A stretch of DNA of 27,697 bases from NCBI GenBank assembly GCA_016462625.1, contig JAEMSV010000033.1, positions 1-27,697 of the forward strand, in the 5' to 3' direction. Numbering within the stretch: the first letter of the stretch is position 1; every line of letters starts with the position of its first letter. The notes beneath the pieces were generated by a model that was not told the origin of the DNA, did not search any database, and saw nothing but the letters and a program-made list of their open reading frames with translations. The stretch comes from Solirubrobacteraceae bacterium. Its GTDB lineage: Bacteria; Actinomycetota; Thermoleophilia; Solirubrobacterales; Solirubrobacteraceae. The position numbers were made by a program, and so were the translations under genes. Shown here one piece after another: positions 8,376 to 17,972 of this stretch.

Positions 8376-9074
8376 GTGTCCGAGCCCACGCCGATCGAGC
8401 CCCTGAAGCGCGCCCCGCTGTACGAGGGCGTCGCCGAGCGCATCCGTGAGTACGTGATCGCGCAGAAGCTCGAGCCCGGCGACCGGCTCCCGCCCGAGCG
8501 CGACCTCGCACAGCAGCTCGGCGTGAGCCGGACCTCGGTGCGGCAGGGGCTGACGCTCCTGCGCGTCACCGGACTCATCGAGGTCCGTCACGGCCACGGC
8601 ATCCACCTTGCGCGTCGGGTCGGCGACGTCGTCCCGCCGATCTCCGCGGAGGTCGTGCTGTCGAATCCCGACCTGCCGGCGCTGGGCGAGGTGCGCAACG
8701 GACTCGAGGCGCAGGCCGCGCGGCTCGCGGCGTTACGCCGGACCGACGACGACCTCGCCCGGATGCGAGCGGCGATCGGCGAGCTGCAGGCGGCCATCGA
8801 CGAGGACGTCGACTGCGCCGAGGCGGACTTCGCCTTCCACGGAGCCGTGGTCCAGGCGGCCCACAACCAGGTGCTCCAGGACACGCTCGCGAACCTCACG
8901 GGCCCGAGCCGGCAGATCGCCGCCGCGTCGATCGGGCGCCCGGGCCAGCCACCCCGCTCGCTGTCCGATCACGAGGCGATCGTCGCCGCGATCGACCGCA
9001 GGGACGCCGCCGAGGCGACCCGCCTCATGTTCGAGCACCTCGAGCGCACCGGCGCGATCGACCTCCCGAGCTGA
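8376..9074 (+). CDS. GntR-family regulator, FadR/FCD subfamily
   Basis: The 232-aa product has an N-terminal GntR winged helix (residues about 13-78, YEGVAERIREYVIAQKLEPG, then LPPERDLAQQLGVSRTSVRQ) and a C-terminal all-helical FCD ligand domain with likely metal/ligand residues Asp151 and His155 in ADFAFH. FCD regulators usually repress transport and catabolic genes for organic acids, amino acids or sugars and release DNA on binding the substrate. It is divergent from the BMP transporter operon, with matching FadR-type sites between, so it most likely controls that operon and itself. The GTG start at 8376 has no ribosome site and fits a leaderless message. It converges on the aminotransferase gene with a 9-base gap. 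Confidence 0.9.
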   Translation: MSEPTPIEPLKRAPLYEGVAERIREYVIAQKLEPGDRLPPERDLAQQLGVSRTSVRQGLTLLRVTGLIEVRHGHGIHLARRVGDVVPPISAEVVLSNPDLPALGEVRNGLEAQAARLAALRRTDDDLARMRAAIGELQAAIDEDVDCAEADFAFHGAVVQAAHNQVLQDTLANLTGPSRQIAAASIGRPGQPPRSLSDHEAIVAAIDRRDAAEATRLMFEHLERTGAIDLPS

Positions 9075-9083
9075 AGGCAGACG

Positions 9084-10274
9084 TCAGCGCCGGACCGCGA
9101 CGCCGAGGCGCCGCAGGCCCTCGGCGATCTCGTCCGGCGTGTGCGTGACGAACGAGAACCGCAGCGTCCGCGGGTCCGGGTCGGGCCCGGGGTGGAACGG
9201 CGCCCCGGGCACGAACGCGATGCCCTGCTCGATCGCATCGCGCAGGAGCGCCGTCGCGTCCCAGCCCTCGGGCAGGCGGGCCCAGACGAACATGCCGCCG
9301 GCCGGACGGTTCCAGGTCGAGCCCTCGGGCAGCGCGCCGGGCAGTCCCGCGATGAGCGCGTCCCGCCGCTCGCCGTAGAGCGCACGGACCGCGTGGAGGT
9401 GCGCGTCGAGGTCGATGCGCGCCATCGCGCCGGCCGCGGCTTCCTGGTCGATCGTCGAGGTGTGCAGATCGGCGGCCTGCTTGGCGACGATCAGCGCGGC
9501 ACGCAGCGCGTTGGGCATCCGCGCGTAGCCGAGCCGCAGGCCGGGGGCGAGGACCTTCGAGAGCGACGAGATGTGGATCGTCCGGTCGGCCGCGTCGTCG
9601 AGCGCGGCGATCGGCGGGGGAATCGTGGCCTCGTACTGCAACTCGCCATACGGGTCGTCCTCGAGGATCCAGAGGCCGAGGTCGCCGGCAATCCGCGCGA
9701 TCGCGGCCCGCCGAGACGCGTCCAAGGTGCGGCCCGACGGGTTCTGGAAGTTCGGCATCGTGTAGAGGAGCTTGGGCCGGTGCTCACGGACGGCGGCGTC
9801 GACCGCCTCGGGCACGAGCCCGCCGTCGTCGCACTCGACGCCGACCACACGCGCGCCCGCCATCGCGAACCGCTGGAGCGCAGCGAGGTAGGTCGGGTCC
9901 TCGACGAGCACGACGTCGCCGGGCTCGAGCAGCACGTCGCACACCAGTCCGAGCGCCTGCTGCGAACCCGTGCAGACCAGCAGCTGCTCGCCCGCGGTCG
10001 GCAGGCCGCGGGTCGTCAGCCGGGCGGCGTGCCGCGCGCGCAGCTCGGGGTGGCCCTCGGTGGTCGAGTACTGCAGCGCGCGCCGGGCGCCGTCTCCGGA
10101 GAGCGCCTCGGCGAACGCGTCGCGGAGCGCGTCGGTGGGAAAGGTGTCCGGTGAGGGCAGGCCGCCGGCGAGCGAGATGACGCCGCCCTGCGCGGTCAGC
10201 GCGAGGATCTCGCGGACAGGCGATGATGCGACCGCGGCCAGGCGCGCGGCGGGAGGTGGTGGATCGACGGCCAT
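9084..10274 (-). CDS. PLP-dependent aminotransferase, class I/II (2-aminoadipate aminotransferase-like)
   Basis: This 396-aa fold-type I aminotransferase lacks the GntR domain of MocR proteins but resembles their enzyme half. Visible features are SLAGGLPSPDTFP (34-46), QYSTTEGHPELR, the PLP-contact region YTMPNFQNPSGRTL, EDDPYGEL (205-212) and the PLP Lys240 in SSLSKVLAPGLRLGY; RTLRFSFV near the end carries the carboxylate-binding Arg. Relatives transfer the amino group of 2-aminoadipate, branched-chain or aromatic amino acids to 2-oxoglutarate. ATG 10272-10274 has a GAGGG site rather close to it. It is divergent from the oxidoreductase gene across 49 bases. Exact substrate cannot be assigned. 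Confidence 0.88.
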   Translation of the reverse strand: MAVDPPPPAARLAAVASSPVREILALTAQGGVISLAGGLPSPDTFPTDALRDAFAEALSGDGARRALQYSTTEGHPELRARHAARLTTRGLPTAGEQLLVCTGSQQALGLVCDVLLEPGDVVLVEDPTYLAALQRFAMAGARVVGVECDDGGLVPEAVDAAVREHRPKLLYTMPNFQNPSGRTLDASRRAAIARIAGDLGLWILEDDPYGELQYEATIPPPIAALDDAADRTIHISSLSKVLAPGLRLGYARMPNALRAALIVAKQAADLHTSTIDQEAAAGAMARIDLDAHLHAVRALYGERRDALIAGLPGALPEGSTWNRPAGGMFVWARLPEGWDATALLRDAIEQGIAFVPGAPFHPGPDPDPRTLRFSFVTHTPDEIAEGLRRLGVAVRR

Positions 10275-10323
10275 CGCCCTCGACTTTCGCAGGTCGCGTT
10301 CATTTCGAAGCAGGAGCCAGCCC

Positions 10324-11319
10324 GTGCCTCAGACCAGTCGTGAGATCCAGCTCGCCGCCCGTCCCGTCGGCGAGCCCAAGCCGACGGACTTCCGTCTCGC
10401 CGAGGTCGAGCTCCCCGATCCTGGCCCGGGCGAGATCCTCGTCCACAACACGTTCATGTCCGTCGACCCGTACATGCGCGGGCGCATGAATGACGTGAAG
10501 TCCTACGTCCCGCCCTTCCAGCTCGACGAGGCGATGCAGGGCGGCGCGGTCGGTGAGGTCATCGCGTCGAACGACGACCAGATCGCGGTAGGGGACAGCG
10601 TCGTGCACATGTCGGGCTGGCGCGAATACGCCGTGGTCCACGGCAAGGGCTGCCGGAAGATCCCCGCCGACCTGGCGTCCGCCTACCTCGGCGTGCTCGG
10701 CATGCCGGGTCTCACCGCCTATGTCGGTCTGCTCGACGTCGCCGAGCTGAAGGAGGGCGACGTCGTGTTCGTCTCCGGTGCGGCGGGCGCGGTCGGCTCG
10801 CTCGTCGGCCAGATCGCGAAGCTCCGCGGGCACACGGTGATCGGCAGCGCGGGCGGGCCGGAGAAGGTCGCCCACGTCGTCGACGATCTCGGCTTCGATG
10901 CCGCGATCGACTACCGCAAGGGCGACCTGCCGGGGCAGCTGCGCGAGGCGGCGCCGAGGGGCATCGACGTTTACTTCGACAACGTCGGCGGCGACCATCT
11001 CGAGGCCGCGATTGGGCACATGCGCGTGCACGGCCGGATCGCGCTGTGCGGCCTGATCTCGATGTACAACGCGACCGAGCTCCCGCCCGGCCCGAACAAC
11101 ATGATGCAGGTGGTCGGCCGCCGCATCACGATCCGCGGCTTCATCGTGACCGACCACGCCGACCGTCAGGCCGACTTCGAGCGTGAGGTCGGCGCGTGGG
11201 TCCGCAGCGGCGACATCGTCTTCCGCGAGACCGTCGTCGAGGGTCTCGAGAACGCGCCGGACGCGTTCCTCGGCCTGCTGGCCGGCAAGAACACCGGCAA
11301 GATGCTCGTCAAGCTGTGA
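10324..11319 (+). CDS. MDR-family NADP-dependent oxidoreductase (CurA / leukotriene B4 dehydrogenase-like)
   Basis: A 331-aa zinc-free medium-chain reductase. The N-terminus REIQLAARPVGEPKPTDFRL and SVDPYMRGRM are typical of the CurA/LTB4DH subfamily. The Rossmann motif is GAAGAVGSLVGQIAKLRG, followed by YFDNVGG and MYNATELPPGP. Such enzymes reduce the alpha,beta double bond of enones and enals with NADPH. The GTG at 10324 has AGGAG about 8 bases upstream and begins exactly where family similarity begins; the frame is open further upstream but reads through the divergent aminotransferase gene. Its TGA abuts the LysE stop to form TGATCA. A detoxification role is likely but not shown. Confidence 0.9.
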   Translation: MPQTSREIQLAARPVGEPKPTDFRLAEVELPDPGPGEILVHNTFMSVDPYMRGRMNDVKSYVPPFQLDEAMQGGAVGEVIASNDDQIAVGDSVVHMSGWREYAVVHGKGCRKIPADLASAYLGVLGMPGLTAYVGLLDVAELKEGDVVFVSGAAGAVGSLVGQIAKLRGHTVIGSAGGPEKVAHVVDDLGFDAAIDYRKGDLPGQLREAAPRGIDVYFDNVGGDHLEAAIGHMRVHGRIALCGLISMYNATELPPGPNNMMQVVGRRITIRGFIVTDHADRQADFEREVGAWVRSGDIVFRETVVEGLENAPDAFLGLLAGKNTGKMLVKL

Positions 11320-11964
11320 TCAGGACCGCTTGACGCCCGTCGCCGCCGTCGCCGCGCCGAGCGCGAAGTAGACCGCGGCGGCGCCGTAGCGGGAGGCGCG
11401 CGCGACCCGCGTGCGCGCGCGCCCGCGAAGCCGGTGGGCGACCGTGCCGCTGGCCAGGGCGTACATCGCGTCGGTGCACATCGCGAGCACGACGAAGATC
11501 GAGCCGAAGATCAGGGCCTGCATCGCAACCGAGCCGAGCGCGGGATCGACGAACTGCGGCAGGAACGCCACGAAGAACATCGCCGTCTTCGGGTTCAGGG
11601 TCGCGACGACGATGCCCTGCCCGACGATCCGCCGCTTGCGAACCCGCTCCGATGCGGCCATGTCATCGCCGGGATCGTCGTCGCCGCGCAGCCGCTGGAT
11701 GCCGAGCCAGACCAGGTACGCGGCGCCGGCGTAGCGCACGACGTCGAAGAGCAGAGCGGACGACGCGACGAGCGCGGAGATCCCGACGGCTGCGAAGAAC
11801 ACCTGGACGAGATTTCCTCCCGCGACCCCGAGCACCGACAGCAGACCGGCGCGCCGGCCCTGGTCGATGCTCCGCGCGACGATGTAGAGCACTCCTGGCC
11901 CGGGGATCAGCACGAGCACAAGCGCGGCGAGGAAGAACAGCACCAGTGTGTGGGGCTCGGGCAT
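11320..11964 (-). CDS. LysE/RhtB-family amino acid exporter
   Basis: A 214-aa membrane protein opening with a hydrophobic span and the family motif LIPGPGVLYIVARS, then GRRAGLLSVLGVAGGNLVQV and VATLNPKTAMFFVAFLPQFVD, the hallmark Asn-Pro-Lys loop. Six spans are expected. Members export amino acids or related small molecules. A TTG start 30 bases upstream is possible, but ATG 11962-11964 fits the family N-terminus and has a -10 box six bases upstream, consistent with a leaderless message. Convergent with the oxidoreductase (no gap) and divergent from the acyl-CoA ligase. Confidence 0.88.
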   Translation of the reverse strand: MPEPHTLVLFFLAALVLVLIPGPGVLYIVARSIDQGRRAGLLSVLGVAGGNLVQVFFAAVGISALVASSALLFDVVRYAGAAYLVWLGIQRLRGDDDPGDDMAASERVRKRRIVGQGIVVATLNPKTAMFFVAFLPQFVDPALGSVAMQALIFGSIFVVLAMCTDAMYALASGTVAHRLRGRARTRVARASRYGAAAVYFALGAATAATGVKRS

Positions 11965-11970
11965 CCCGGG

Positions 11971-11976
11971 AGCGTA
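11971..11976 (-). promoter_or_regulatory. -10 box for the LysE-family gene
   Basis: On the minus strand the sequence reads TACGCT, then six bases CCCGGG, then ATG. The same hexamer precedes the GntR gene. It implies transcription beginning at the start codon and supports ATG 11964 over the upstream TTG. Confidence 0.45.
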
Positions 11977-12040
11977 CCGGTGCAGCGCCGACAACCTACG
12001 GTTCTGTAAGTTATCCCCGACGCCGGGGCCGCCGAAGGCG

Positions 12041-12046
12041 TAGCCT
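12041..12046 (+). promoter_or_regulatory. -10 box for the acyl-CoA ligase gene
   Basis: TAGCCT lies 39 bases before the GTG start, giving a predicted start point near 12053 and a leader of about 33 bases that contains the ribosome site AAGGGGAG at 12069-12076. No convincing -35 is visible; a short inverted repeat (CCCCG-N4-CGGGG, 12015-12028) occupies that position. Confidence 0.45.
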
Positions 12047-12085
12047 CAGCCGAGCCATCCCAGACCCGAAGGGGAGACCGACGCC

Positions 12086-13624
12086 GTGGGCCTCAACCTC
12101 GCCACTCTGCTCGACCAGAGCGCACGCCGCTCACCCGATGCCATCGCCTTGCGCCTCGGCGAGCTGGCCATCTCGTACGCCTTGCTCGACGAGCAGACGA
12201 AGCGCTTCGCCGCCGTGCTGAAGGACCGCGGGATCGAGCCCGGGGACCGGGTGGCGCTGATGCTGCCGAACGTCCCGCACTTCCCGATCGCCTACTACGG
12301 GGCGCTGCGTGCCGGCTGCGTCGTCGTGCCGATGAACGTGCTGCTGAAGGGGCGCGAGATCGCCTTCTACCTCCAGGACTCGGGCGCGAAGCTGCTGGTT
12401 GCGTGGAACGGCTTCGGCGCGGACGCGCTGGCCGGCGCCACCGAGGCGGGCGTGCCGATGCTCGGCGCCGGCCCCGACGATCCGCCGGAGGGTGTCGAGC
12501 GGGTCGAGGGCATCATCGGCTCCATCGAGCCGCTCGAGGGGATCCACCAGACGTCGCCCGAGGACCCAGCCGTCCTGCTCTACACGTCGGGCACCACCGG
12601 GAAGCCGAAGGGCGCGACCCTCACCCACTCGAACCTGCTGTGGAACACCGAGGTCAACTCGAAGATGTTCCAGGCAACCGCCGATGACGTCGCGCTCGGG
12701 GCGCTCCCGCTGTTCCACAGCTTCGGCCAGACCGTGACGATGAACGGCATGCTCCGCGCGGGCGCGACGCTCATCCTCCTGCCGCGGTTCGATCCCAACG
12801 AGGCGCTGGACATCATCGAGACCCAGAAGGTGACCCTGTTCGCGGGCGTGCCGACGATGTACGTCGCGTTCCTGAACACGCCCAAGCTTGCGGAGACCGA
12901 CACGTCGTCACTGCGGCTGTGCATCTCCGGCGGTGCGGCGATCCCGGTCGAGGTGCTGAACACGGTCGGCGAGAAGATGGCGCGGATCCTGGAGGGATAC
13001 GGGCTGAGCGAGACCAGCCCGGTCGCATCGTTCAACCAGCCCGACCAGGAGAGCAAGGCCGGCTCGATCGGCACGCCGATCTGGGGCGTCGAGATGGACG
13101 TGTGGGACGAGGACGGCAACGCGGTCCCCACCGGCGAGGTCGGCGAGATCGTCATCCGCGGCCACAACGTCATGGCCGGCTACTGGGGCCGGCCCGACGC
13201 GACGAAGGACGCCATCACCGAGCACGGCTGGTTCAAGACCGGCGACATGGCCACTCGGGACGAGGACGGCTACTACTTCATCGTCGACCGCAAGAAGGAC
13301 ATGATCATCCGCGGCGGCTACAACGTGTACCCGCGCGAGATCGAGGAGGTCGTCTACGAGCACCCCGCCGTGCTCGAGGCGGCGATCTTCGGAGTCCCGC
13401 ACGACGAGTTCGGCGAGGAGATCGCCTGTGCCGTGGTCGCCAAGCCGGGGCAGACGATCGATCCCGGCGAGCTCCAGGCGTTCGTCAAGGAGAAGGTCGC
13501 GGCGTACAAGTACCCGCGCGTCATCCAGGTCATCGGCGAGCTGCCGAAGGGCCCCACCGGCAAGATCCTCAAGCGCGAGATCGACCGCGCCGCGTTCGTC
13601 AGCGGCCAGCCCGCCTCCGCGTAA
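12086..13624 (+). CDS. Long-chain fatty-acid-CoA ligase (FadD type)
   Basis: A 512-aa adenylate-forming enzyme, full length for the FadD group. Motifs in order are the P-loop YTSGTTGKPKGATLTHSN (from residue 166), YGLSETSP, the hinge and linker GDMATRDEDGYYFIVDRKKD, GGYNVYPREIEE, and KGPTGKILKREI with the catalytic Lys near residue 493. It activates fatty acids with ATP and joins them to CoA for beta-oxidation or lipid synthesis. The GTG start is preceded by AAGGGGAG at a spacing of 9. The last 26 bases overlap the convergent PAP2 gene. It is a different branch from the fatty acyl-AMP ligase at the left edge. Confidence 0.92.
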   Translation: MGLNLATLLDQSARRSPDAIALRLGELAISYALLDEQTKRFAAVLKDRGIEPGDRVALMLPNVPHFPIAYYGALRAGCVVVPMNVLLKGREIAFYLQDSGAKLLVAWNGFGADALAGATEAGVPMLGAGPDDPPEGVERVEGIIGSIEPLEGIHQTSPEDPAVLLYTSGTTGKPKGATLTHSNLLWNTEVNSKMFQATADDVALGALPLFHSFGQTVTMNGMLRAGATLILLPRFDPNEALDIIETQKVTLFAGVPTMYVAFLNTPKLAETDTSSLRLCISGGAAIPVEVLNTVGEKMARILEGYGLSETSPVASFNQPDQESKAGSIGTPIWGVEMDVWDEDGNAVPTGEVGEIVIRGHNVMAGYWGRPDATKDAITEHGWFKTGDMATRDEDGYYFIVDRKKDMIIRGGYNVYPREIEEVVYEHPAVLEAAIFGVPHDEFGEEIACAVVAKPGQTIDPGELQAFVKEKVAAYKYPRVIQVIGELPKGPTGKILKREIDRAAFVSGQPASA

Positions 13625-14141
13625 TCACCCGGGCGGCGATCCAGCCCACCGCTCCCCCGGCGAGGACGTCGCCGGGGTAGTGGACGCCCGCGTGCACGCG
13701 TGTGTACGCGACGAGCAGGCCGAGCGCGCGGATGGGGATTCCCCCAGACCGCGGAAGGCCGTGTGCGGCGGCGACGCTGAAGGCGATGGCCGATGCGCTG
13801 TGCCCGGACGGGAACGAGGTGCTCCCGGGCATCCGCACGTGGCGGGCGGCCGGGACGTCGTGGGCGTCGCGATCAGGGCGCCGGCGGCCGCCCAGCGGCT
13901 TCAGGGCGATGTTGGTCACGGCGGACGCGACCCCGAGCGCGAGGAGACCGTCGCGCCCCGCGCGCCGCCCGCAGGCGCCACCGCAGAGGCCGAGGACCGC
14001 CGCGGCTGCGAACCACAGCCGGCCGTGGTCGGCCGAGTGCGTCAGGTGTCGCAGCTCGCGGTCGACGAAGGGCGTGTGCAGTCGCGCGACCTCGGCGTAG
14101 AGCCAGACGTCGGCCCGGTGCATGGAACGCCGCAGGCTCAT
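13599..14141 (-). CDS. PAP2-family phosphatase
   Basis: Taking ATG 14139-14141 as start gives 180 aa with all three PAP2 signatures: KPLGGRRRP (81-89), FPSGHSAS with catalytic His114, and TRVHAGVHYPGD with Arg148, His154 and Asp158. Several hydrophobic spans point to the membrane. Relatives remove phosphate from phosphatidate, undecaprenyl pyrophosphate or similar lipids. The frame is open back to a GTG at 14246, but those 35 extra residues do not look conserved and cover a strong hairpin. A third candidate start is ATG 14123. The 3' end overlaps the acyl-CoA ligase gene by 26 bases on the opposite strand. Confidence 0.87.
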   Translation of the reverse strand: MSLRRSMHRADVWLYAEVARLHTPFVDRELRHLTHSADHGRLWFAAAAVLGLCGGACGRRAGRDGLLALGVASAVTNIALKPLGGRRRPDRDAHDVPAARHVRMPGSTSFPSGHSASAIAFSVAAAHGLPRSGGIPIRALGLLVAYTRVHAGVHYPGDVLAGGAVGWIAARVITRRRAGR

Positions 14142-14167
14142 CGCGACGATCTTGTCAGAGGGGGGGT

Positions 14168-14219
14168 GGCCGGGGCCTCGGATGACGGAGCCTGTTTCAG
14201 TCTTCCCGAGACCCCGGCC
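14168..14219 (-). promoter_or_regulatory. 14-bp hairpin in the leader of the PAP2 gene
   Basis: Arms 14168-14181 and 14206-14219 pair over 14 positions. The only non-Watson-Crick position (14176 with 14211) is a G-U wobble in the minus-strand RNA and a C-A mismatch on the plus strand. That asymmetry suggests the structure works in the transcript of the PAP2 gene. The loop is 24 bases. It ends 26 bases before the preferred PAP2 start. I could not match it to a known riboswitch. Confidence 0.5.
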
Positions 14220-14286
14220 TATGGGGCTCGCCGTCCGCTCCCGCACGGCGGCGTGCTGTGATTCGCAAAGGTACGGACCCCGCGTA

Positions 14287-14326
14287 TGGACCTGGACGGC
14301 CGTTCGATGCGACCGTCCAGAGTCCA
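14287..14326 (-). terminator. Probable terminator of the calcium-loop protein gene
   Basis: A 13-bp stem with a single-base bulge: TGGAC plus CTGGACGG (14287-14299) pairs with CCGTCCAG (14313-14320), then A14321 is bulged, then GTCCA (14322-14326). The loop has 13 bases. It lies 17 bases after the minus-strand stop at 14343. There is no U-tract, as is common in GC-rich actinobacteria. Confidence 0.6.
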
Positions 14327-14342
14327 GGCGCGCCCGGTCCTC

Positions 14343-15377
14343 TCAGGCCATCAGGTCCAGCTGCTGCACGGTGCCCGCGCTGCCGTCCTCGCGCAGGAAG
14401 ATGCCCGTCTCGCGGACCTCGCCGCGGGCCTGCTCGGAAGCGCCGGGCGTCAGCGTGAAGGGGGTCGCGACGCTGCCGAGGTAGATCGCGCCGACCTGCG
14501 CCTTGGACAGCGATTGCGTGGTGCCGCTCGTCTGTCCCCACAGGGCGAGCTGCGTGTAGATCTGGTCACCCTCGTCGATCCAGCCGTTCTGGTCCTGGTC
14601 GTGGGCGGCGAGCTCGCCGAAGCCGTCGCCCGTCGTCGGGCCGAACAGCTCGGTGCCGTCGTTGGCGACGCCGTCCTGGTTGCGGTCCCAGATCAGGTAG
14701 GCGGACCCCTCGCCGAGGACGTGGAAGCGGTCGAGCTGCCCGTCGGCGTTGAGGTCGAACTCGATCTTCGCGTCGGTGAGCTGCGCCGGCAGTCCTGACA
14801 GGTTCAGCACGATCGGATCCTGCTTCTGCACGGCGGCGCCGAACGCGAGGTGCGTCTCGGAGTGCTCGAGGAACTCGCGGCTGACCTTCGACTGGAGTGC
14901 GAGGTCGATCGTGCGCCCGTCGTCGGTCGTCACCTTGCCGGCGGCCTGGAACTGGACCTCCTCCGCTTCGTACCGGGTGCGGCTGAGGTCGACGGTGATC
15001 GCGAGGCTGGCGCGCGTGGGCGGCGGCGGGCTCTCCTGCGCCGCGGCCACGAAGACCTCGCTCGAGCCGCTGGCGGTCAGGTCGTTGGGATCGAGGATCT
15101 CGACGTGCACGCCGAACATCCGCTCGAGCACGTCGATGTAGCGCGCGAGCAGCGGGTCCGAGGCCCACAGCTGACGGCGCACCTGGAAGGCCTCGTCCTC
15201 CTTGGAGACCTTCGGCGGTTCGGCCGGCGGGTCGTGCGGCTGCCACTGGGCGCCCGCGCTCGGCTCGGGCTGCTGCTGCCGGCGCTCGTGCCACACCTTG
15301 ACCTGCGTCGCGGCCTGGTCGTACTGAAGCTTCTGGTGGTTGGCGTTGAGCGCCACTTCCGAACCCGTGATTCGCAT
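14343..15377 (-). CDS. Conserved protein with three calcium-loop (EF-hand/RTX-like) motifs
   Basis: 344 aa with no signal peptide or membrane span. The N-terminus MRITGSEVALNANHQ and a Gln/Pro-rich stretch (33-55) are followed by a predicted mixed domain. Three Asp/Asn-rich loops follow: DLNADGQLD (from 208), DRNQDGVAND (from 231, followed by GTELFGPTTGDGFGELAA) and DQDQNGWIDEGD (from 260). The block resembles conserved proteins I know mainly from Gammaproteobacteria and segments of RTX proteins; function there is not established. ATG 15375-15377 has AAGGAGG at about 8 bases, one of the strongest ribosome sites in the window. It stands alone with its own terminator. Calcium binding is inferred from the loops. 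Confidence 0.75.
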   Translation of the reverse strand: MRITGSEVALNANHQKLQYDQAATQVKVWHERRQQQPEPSAGAQWQPHDPPAEPPKVSKEDEAFQVRRQLWASDPLLARYIDVLERMFGVHVEILDPNDLTASGSSEVFVAAAQESPPPPTRASLAITVDLSRTRYEAEEVQFQAAGKVTTDDGRTIDLALQSKVSREFLEHSETHLAFGAAVQKQDPIVLNLSGLPAQLTDAKIEFDLNADGQLDRFHVLGEGSAYLIWDRNQDGVANDGTELFGPTTGDGFGELAAHDQDQNGWIDEGDQIYTQLALWGQTSGTTQSLSKAQVGAIYLGSVATPFTLTPGASEQARGEVRETGIFLREDGSAGTVQQLDLMA

Positions 15378-15540
15378 CGTGCCCCTCCTTGGGCGACGGT
15401 CGTCCCTGACCGCGATGGACCGGTATCTGGGGCCATTGTCGTCACGGGATGCCTGGGAACTTCAGTGGTTGTGGACGGATGTACGGGCCCTGGCTTCACG
15501 CCCCGGCTGCGATGATCTGCGTCTTCTACACTGAGATCTA

Positions 15541-15570
15541 TTGACACAGCGCTCTGGCTCGCGCTATAGT
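15541..15570 (+). promoter_or_regulatory. Sigma-70-type promoter of lon
   Basis: TTGACA (15541-15546, perfect -35) and TATAGT (15565-15570, one base from TATAAT) are 18 bases apart, placing the start point near 15577. This is the closest match to consensus in the window. The spacer also holds an inverted repeat, AGCGC (15548-15552) with GCGCT (15561-15565). Confidence 0.85.
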
Positions 15571-15582
15571 TGCGTAAGCAAC
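15569..15582 (+). promoter_or_regulatory. Palindromic operator over the lon start point
   Basis: GTTGC (15569-15573), GTAA, GCAAC (15578-15582). It begins inside the -10 box and covers the predicted start point, a classic repressor position. It does not match the HAIR or CIRCE heat-shock elements; it has the general form of a ClgR-like site but a different core. Confidence 0.5.
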
Positions 15583-15608
15583 CACTCTCCGTGGCAAAGG
15601 ATTTCTCT

Positions 15609-17897
<2,289 letters not shown>

Positions 17898-17908
17898 CTG
17901 ATCGCCAC

Positions 17909-17943
17909 GGGCGCGCCGGGTGTCCCCCCGGCCCGGCGCGCCC
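17909..17943 (+). terminator. Terminator of lon
   Basis: A perfect 12-bp GC stem, 17909-17920 with 17932-17943, loop of 11 bases rich in C, starting 11 bases after the lon stop. No T-run follows. It separates lon from the next gene, whose -10 box is 16 bases downstream. Confidence 0.75.
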
Positions 17944-17959
17944 CGCGCTCTGCGTTACC

Positions 17960-17965
17960 TAGCCT
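17960..17965 (+). promoter_or_regulatory. -10 box for the sugar dehydrogenase gene
   Basis: TAGCCT is followed by 7 bases and then GTG 17973, so the message is predicted to start at the initiation codon. GGAGG at 17967-17971 is only one base from the GTG, too close to act as an ordinary ribosome site and, if the start point is right, not transcribed. Confidence 0.5.
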
Positions 17966-17972
17966 TGGAGGC

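Noticed and set aside
9084..10274. MocR-type regulator
   Set aside because: The protein starts directly with the aminotransferase fold and has no GntR helix-turn-helix.
11965..11994. TTG start ten codons upstream for the LysE gene
   Set aside because: It adds residues not expected in the family and would place the -10 box inside the coding region.
14142..14342. Known riboswitch (TPP, cobalamin, c-di-GMP, c-di-AMP, glycine) in the PAP2 leader
   Set aside because: I compared remembered consensus cores by eye and none fits; only generic hairpins remain.
15570..15608. Upstream TTG start for lon
   Set aside because: The TTG begins inside the -10 box, upstream of the predicted start point, and would not be in the message; GTG 15609 has a good ribosome site.
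15541..15608. HAIR or CIRCE heat-shock operator at lon
   Set aside because: Neither CTTGAGT-N7-ACTCAAG nor the CIRCE repeat is present; only the GTTGC-N4-GCAAC palindrome is seen.
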